Shown piece after piece: positions 60,601 to 64,000 of a DNA stretch of 64,000 bases (the stretch's first letter is position 1; every line of letters starts with the position of its first letter). The position numbers were made by a program, and so were the translations under genes. Where the stretch lies: the NCBI RefSeq assembly GCF_029867415.1, contig NC_081183.1, forward strand, positions 141,507,951 to 141,571,950. The letters are read 5' to 3'. This DNA comes from Vicia villosa. Lineage: Eukaryota; Streptophyta; Magnoliopsida; Fabales; Fabaceae. The notes under the pieces are model-generated. The model was not told the DNA's origin. It did not search any database and saw nothing but the letters and a program-made list of their open reading frames with translations.

Positions 60601-63424
60601 TGTCATAACATCTATCTTGCAAGGATTTCACTAGGGTCTAATATCACCTCTAAGGCTATCCCTAGGATTATACGTCACACGTCTGCATTGCATACAAGGA
60701 GTTATAATACAAGGAGTCTTTTGCATACGCATGCGTTCGCATTTTCATGCATTCATACATTTACATTCGCATCTTCGCCCGCATCCACACTTACCGTGCT
60801 AGCCGATTTCTCGAGACTCGCAAAGAAAAATCCAAAGGATCATAAACTATGGAGAAAGGAGGATAAAATATCAAGAATGATCTTGGTCTTACTAAGAAAA
60901 AAATATGTCTTTCACCAGGCCAGCCGCATGTCCATGCCTTGTCGTAACAGGATTGTAAATACAACCAAGGTTATCATCGAGCAAGGATTAGTTCAACAAA
61001 GAAGTTCCCTTATAGATACACTCAAGGGGTATCTAGTCATAAAGGGGTTCATCTATGAACATAGAAAAACTTACAAGGACGCTCTACGATAACCCGAGGG
61101 GAAAGGGTTCGTCCAACTGGGGCAATATCCTGAACAAAGATGCATAGCTATGATGGAGGGAAGGCGACATATGTTAACTCTATGCCAAGGGGCAAAAGGG
61201 CCATAGTTTTTATTCATCAATCTACGAACTCCGAAGATTGCGAATGGTGTGATAGTATCCTTATAAAAAGCAAAGGAGGTTCAGTCAAAGGAAACTCGTG
61301 AAGTTTCGATACGACGAAAACCCGTTGGCAATTTATTCCCGACAAGTTTGAAGTACCCAAGGAAAATTCGAGGTTACCCTTCACTTCTACAAGTCCATGA
61401 ACTAAGAAGTAAAACAAAGTCTTTGGATAAAAAAAGGAGATTGTCCCTAGGATTAATAGGTGTTTATCATGTCAAAATTGTAACCCCTACGATCGCTAAG
61501 TGTTACCGTGTATAAGCGTTGTACCTTCCGACTTACAATTCTAATAAAATAATCATGCATGTTTTGGAATTGATTCATTCCATTCGCTCTTGCATTACTA
61601 CGATTTTCCACTCGCGCACTTCTATTCTATTTTCAATTTCAAGTTTAGGATAATTAACAAACTTAAGGGAGAATGACGAATGCAAATAACTAAACCTCGC
61701 TAAACGTATGCTTTCAAGGTAAGACCGAACCGATGATGTACAGGCATTGTTTCAATTCCTAAACAATGGAGATATAAGGATGTTAATCCCTCGTCACCCT
61801 CTCGAGCCAGGAGTTGGAGTTTGTTTCTACTTTTCAAATAAACCTTGATTTCAACCAAGGGCAGGGTAGATTTCAATTAATTCAATGGTGTATTTTGGTT
61901 GTCAAGAGAATCAATCAATGAAGCAAAGGATCAAGCAAAGCAAAGGTTCAAGCATATCTTCTTCCTCGCGTTCATCCAAGATTGAGGAAGCAATGGAGAT
62001 AATATTCACAACACTTTCTTCCTCAATACATCATTCAAGATCGAGGACGTATCAAAGTCGAAGCTTGCAAATCAAAGTCAACATGGCAGTCACAACATTC
62101 AATATCCAAGGATCAAATTTCAAAAGGAGCTTTCAAAAGAAAAAATGCCCGATAAGTCAAAATGGAAAATTCCATAAAAGAAAACAAAAAAGACTTAGGC
62201 AAAAATTAGGGCATCCCGAGGGATCAAATTCAAAGGATTTGGTTCATGCAAAAAATAAGTGATCAAAACAAAACGAAGGCAAAATACAAAGGATAATCTT
62301 GTGACTGCTAAATCATCGAGGCTTCCCATCAATGCGTGAATCTCTACATTTTTCATCGGTGCTTGGATCTTCACTAATGCTTCCGCTCAACACCAAAACT
62401 GAAACGATTCTCTTACATACAAAGCACATTCATTGGATTAGGCGAATTTTAGGATTTGGAGAACATCAAGGAGAAAGGGTCAGGTTAAATAAATTTTGAG
62501 CCTTATATCCGTTGTTTCTAAAACCACGAACCAGGCCAAGTTACAACATTCAAAATTCCTAATTGAGGCAAGGTTAACTACGAAAGCATATTAAGCAGGA
62601 TTTTGTTATACTGACTCCTAAGTCTGTTAAAACTATTTCTAACCACTACTCTTCTTCAAGCATTCATTTCTAATCATCCAGTCCTAATTTATAACGGACT
62701 TCAATTTCAGAACTTGCGTACGCATTGTGTTAGAGTTACTTCTCGAAGGATACAACGTCATCTACGAACAAACACTTAGCACTCAAGGAAATCTCGAAAT
62801 TGGTTTAACCAAAGGAGATCATTTCCAATAAAGACTTTTGAATGGGGAAACCACGTCTAGAGGGTTTTCCTAAACAGGGGAAAAATTTCAAAAATTACAG
62901 GGGCATACAATCAAAGATCCTATTAACTAGGGGCATTCACCCTAAGGTTCAATCGACCTAGGTCACATCTCGAAGCAATAACAATCAGGGGCATGTCAAA
63001 CATGGGAGAAATTTAAAAGGATAGAACACCATGGATAACCCTCCATATCCTGGAAATCAAGGGCATACCCTTCAACTTAAACGTCGAAGCATACGAAAAG
63101 GTTATTTCCCGGGGCACTTCCCTCATGACTTGGAGATCATAAGCATCTTCTCCCACGAAAATATTGGGGCAATGGATATCAAATCCTTAAGATGCACAAC
63201 AAAAGGAAAAGACATCTTCATACTTTATAATCTCGAACCAATCTTTCTCCCAACTACGATCTTTAAAGTTAAAAAAAAACAGGTATTGGGAAATCGCGCT
63301 AGCACCCAACAACCTTACAACATTAGCGAACGATATACGCTCTGGTTATCAACAACCTATCATTGGAGCATCATGCAAATACATATAAGTCATGCATTAC
63401 ATACATTGGTTGATACATTACACC
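60601..63424 (+). other. Leader of the Ogre-like element, central part
   Basis: Mixed-composition DNA with scattered ORFs up to 165 codons (60595-61092, 61885-62262, 63031-63450). None has a recognisable domain; one is a Lys/Ser-rich low-complexity frame. I do not call a gene. Confidence 0.5.
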
Positions 63425-63745
63425 ACACCTTTTTAGGTAGTCTTCTTTAAGACAAATCTTACGATCCTTTCTAGGAACCTTTTCATGTTGTCTTCTTTAA
63501 GACGAATTGTCATCCTTTCTAGGAACCTCTACAGGTAGTCTTCTTTAAGACATTTTTTTTCTAAGAGCCTTTCTAGGTAGTCTTTCCTAAGACATTCATC
63601 ATCCTCTCCAGGAACCTCTTTAGGTAGTCTTCTTTAAGAGATTCCTTGTCCATTCTAAGAACCTTTTCAGGTAGTCTTCTTTAAGACAAATGTTCATATC
63701 CATGTCGGAAACCTTTTTAGGTAGTCTTATAGAAGACATTATTTC
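63425..63745 (+). repeat. Tandem array, about 47-bp period, seven units
   Basis: Each unit has AGGTAGTCTTCTTTAAGAC or a variant, in which GTCTT and AAGAC pair as a small hairpin, then a spacer ending CTAGGAACCT. Unit marks at 63435, 63485, 63533, 63575, 63622, 63669 and 63719. Confidence 0.9.
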
Positions 63746-63849
63746 ATTCCACTAATTACATCAATCAACATATGCATGAGCATAAGCATTATCCCATACA
63801 TCAAAACATCCAAGTCATTACTCGGGCGCTAAACCACATTATCCACGTG

Positions 63850-64000
63850 CTTTCCGGTACCCTTACCGATAACAGTAACCTTATAGTTTGTTTCCAATCA
63901 CCTGATTGACGTATCTCGGCAACCTTACCGATGACGGTAACCTTATTGTTTGTTTATTTACAATCACCTGATTGACGTATCCCGGTAACCTTACCGATGA
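63850..64000 (+). repeat. Tandem array, 62-66-bp period, cut by the window end
   Basis: TTACCGAT recurs at 63863, 63925 and 63991 with AATCACCTGATTGACGTAT between. It includes the inverted pair TTACCG-ATGA-CGGTAA. Confidence 0.88.

Larger units (their letters stand above)
55806..64000 (+). mobile_element. Ogre/Tat-like gypsy element, 5' part (runs off the window)
   Basis: Starts TGTCATACCCCAAAATTTGC, the start I recall for legume Ogre LTRs, inserted in a chromovirus LTR after TCATG (55801-55805), the probable target duplication. The LTR ends at 59050 and is followed by a tRNA-Arg type primer site. The 4.9 kb after it has no convincing ORF and carries three tandem arrays. Gag, protease, RT and integrase would lie to the right of the window. 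Confidence 0.82.

Noticed and set aside
60595..61092. 165-codon open frame in the Ogre-like leader
   Set aside because: No recognisable domain, mixed low-complexity composition, and it lies in leader sequence with other random frames.
61885..62262. 125-codon Lys/Ser-rich frame
   Set aside because: Low complexity with no start context or homology I can recognise; treated as chance.
63425..63745. Regular repeats resembling a CRISPR array
   Set aside because: Spacers are similar to each other, the setting is a plant retroelement leader, and no Cas genes exist; it is an ordinary tandem repeat.

Overview
This is a repeat-dominated stretch of a plant nuclear genome. It carries Ty1/copia elements of the SIRE/Maximus type, Ty3/gypsy chromoviruses of the Tekay type, a very long Ogre/Tat-like LTR with a tRNA-Arg type primer site, a LINE, SINEs, MITEs and a Helitron end. 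The Ogre-like element and the large env-like SIRE elements suggest a legume of the inverted-repeat-lacking clade (pea, vetch, clover or medic group); that placement is inference. No rRNA, tRNA or CRISPR was found. Only one ordinary host gene is visible: a five-exon GH31 alpha-glucosidase on the minus strand (41928-44976).

Left part (1-34623). The window opens with the 3' end of a SIRE-type copia element, whose LTR (257-1560) holds a Stowaway-like MITE. It is fused to the 3' tail and LTR of a chromovirus (1561-4011). From 4410 to 34618 there is a three-level nest. A chromovirus (TSD CAGGT, LTRs of about 2.7 kb) was interrupted inside its reverse transcriptase by a SIRE-type element (9229-29448, TSD TAATG). 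That element was in turn interrupted between pol and its env-like ORF by a second SIRE-type element (15656-24691, TSD AGTTT). The innermost LTRs differ at 3 of 1229 positions by my reading. The innermost element nevertheless lacks RT and RNase H and half of the env-like ORF. The middle element keeps RT and RNase H but has damaged GAG, protease and integrase.

Middle part (34624-46611). This is AT-rich gene-flank DNA. It holds a SINE and a 5'-truncated LINE with perfect TSDs, a second SINE, hairpin elements separated by long (TA)n tracts, a Helitron-like 3' terminus with an internal 39-bp minisatellite, and the alpha-glucosidase gene. The 3' flank of that gene occurs three times in the window. 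One copy retains the last codons and stop, and it is the copy split by the chromovirus insertion.

Right part (46612-64000). A chromovirus LTR with its primer site and leader is followed by a minus-strand chromovirus arranged as gag fragment / LTR / degenerate pol-gag / LTR fragment. The outer LTR fragment is broken by an Ogre-like element that runs out of the window (LTR 55806-59050, leader 59051-64000). The leader has no convincing ORF but carries three tandem arrays. All retroelement coding regions here are broken or incomplete. The best preserved are GAG and the env-like ORF of the inner SIRE element.
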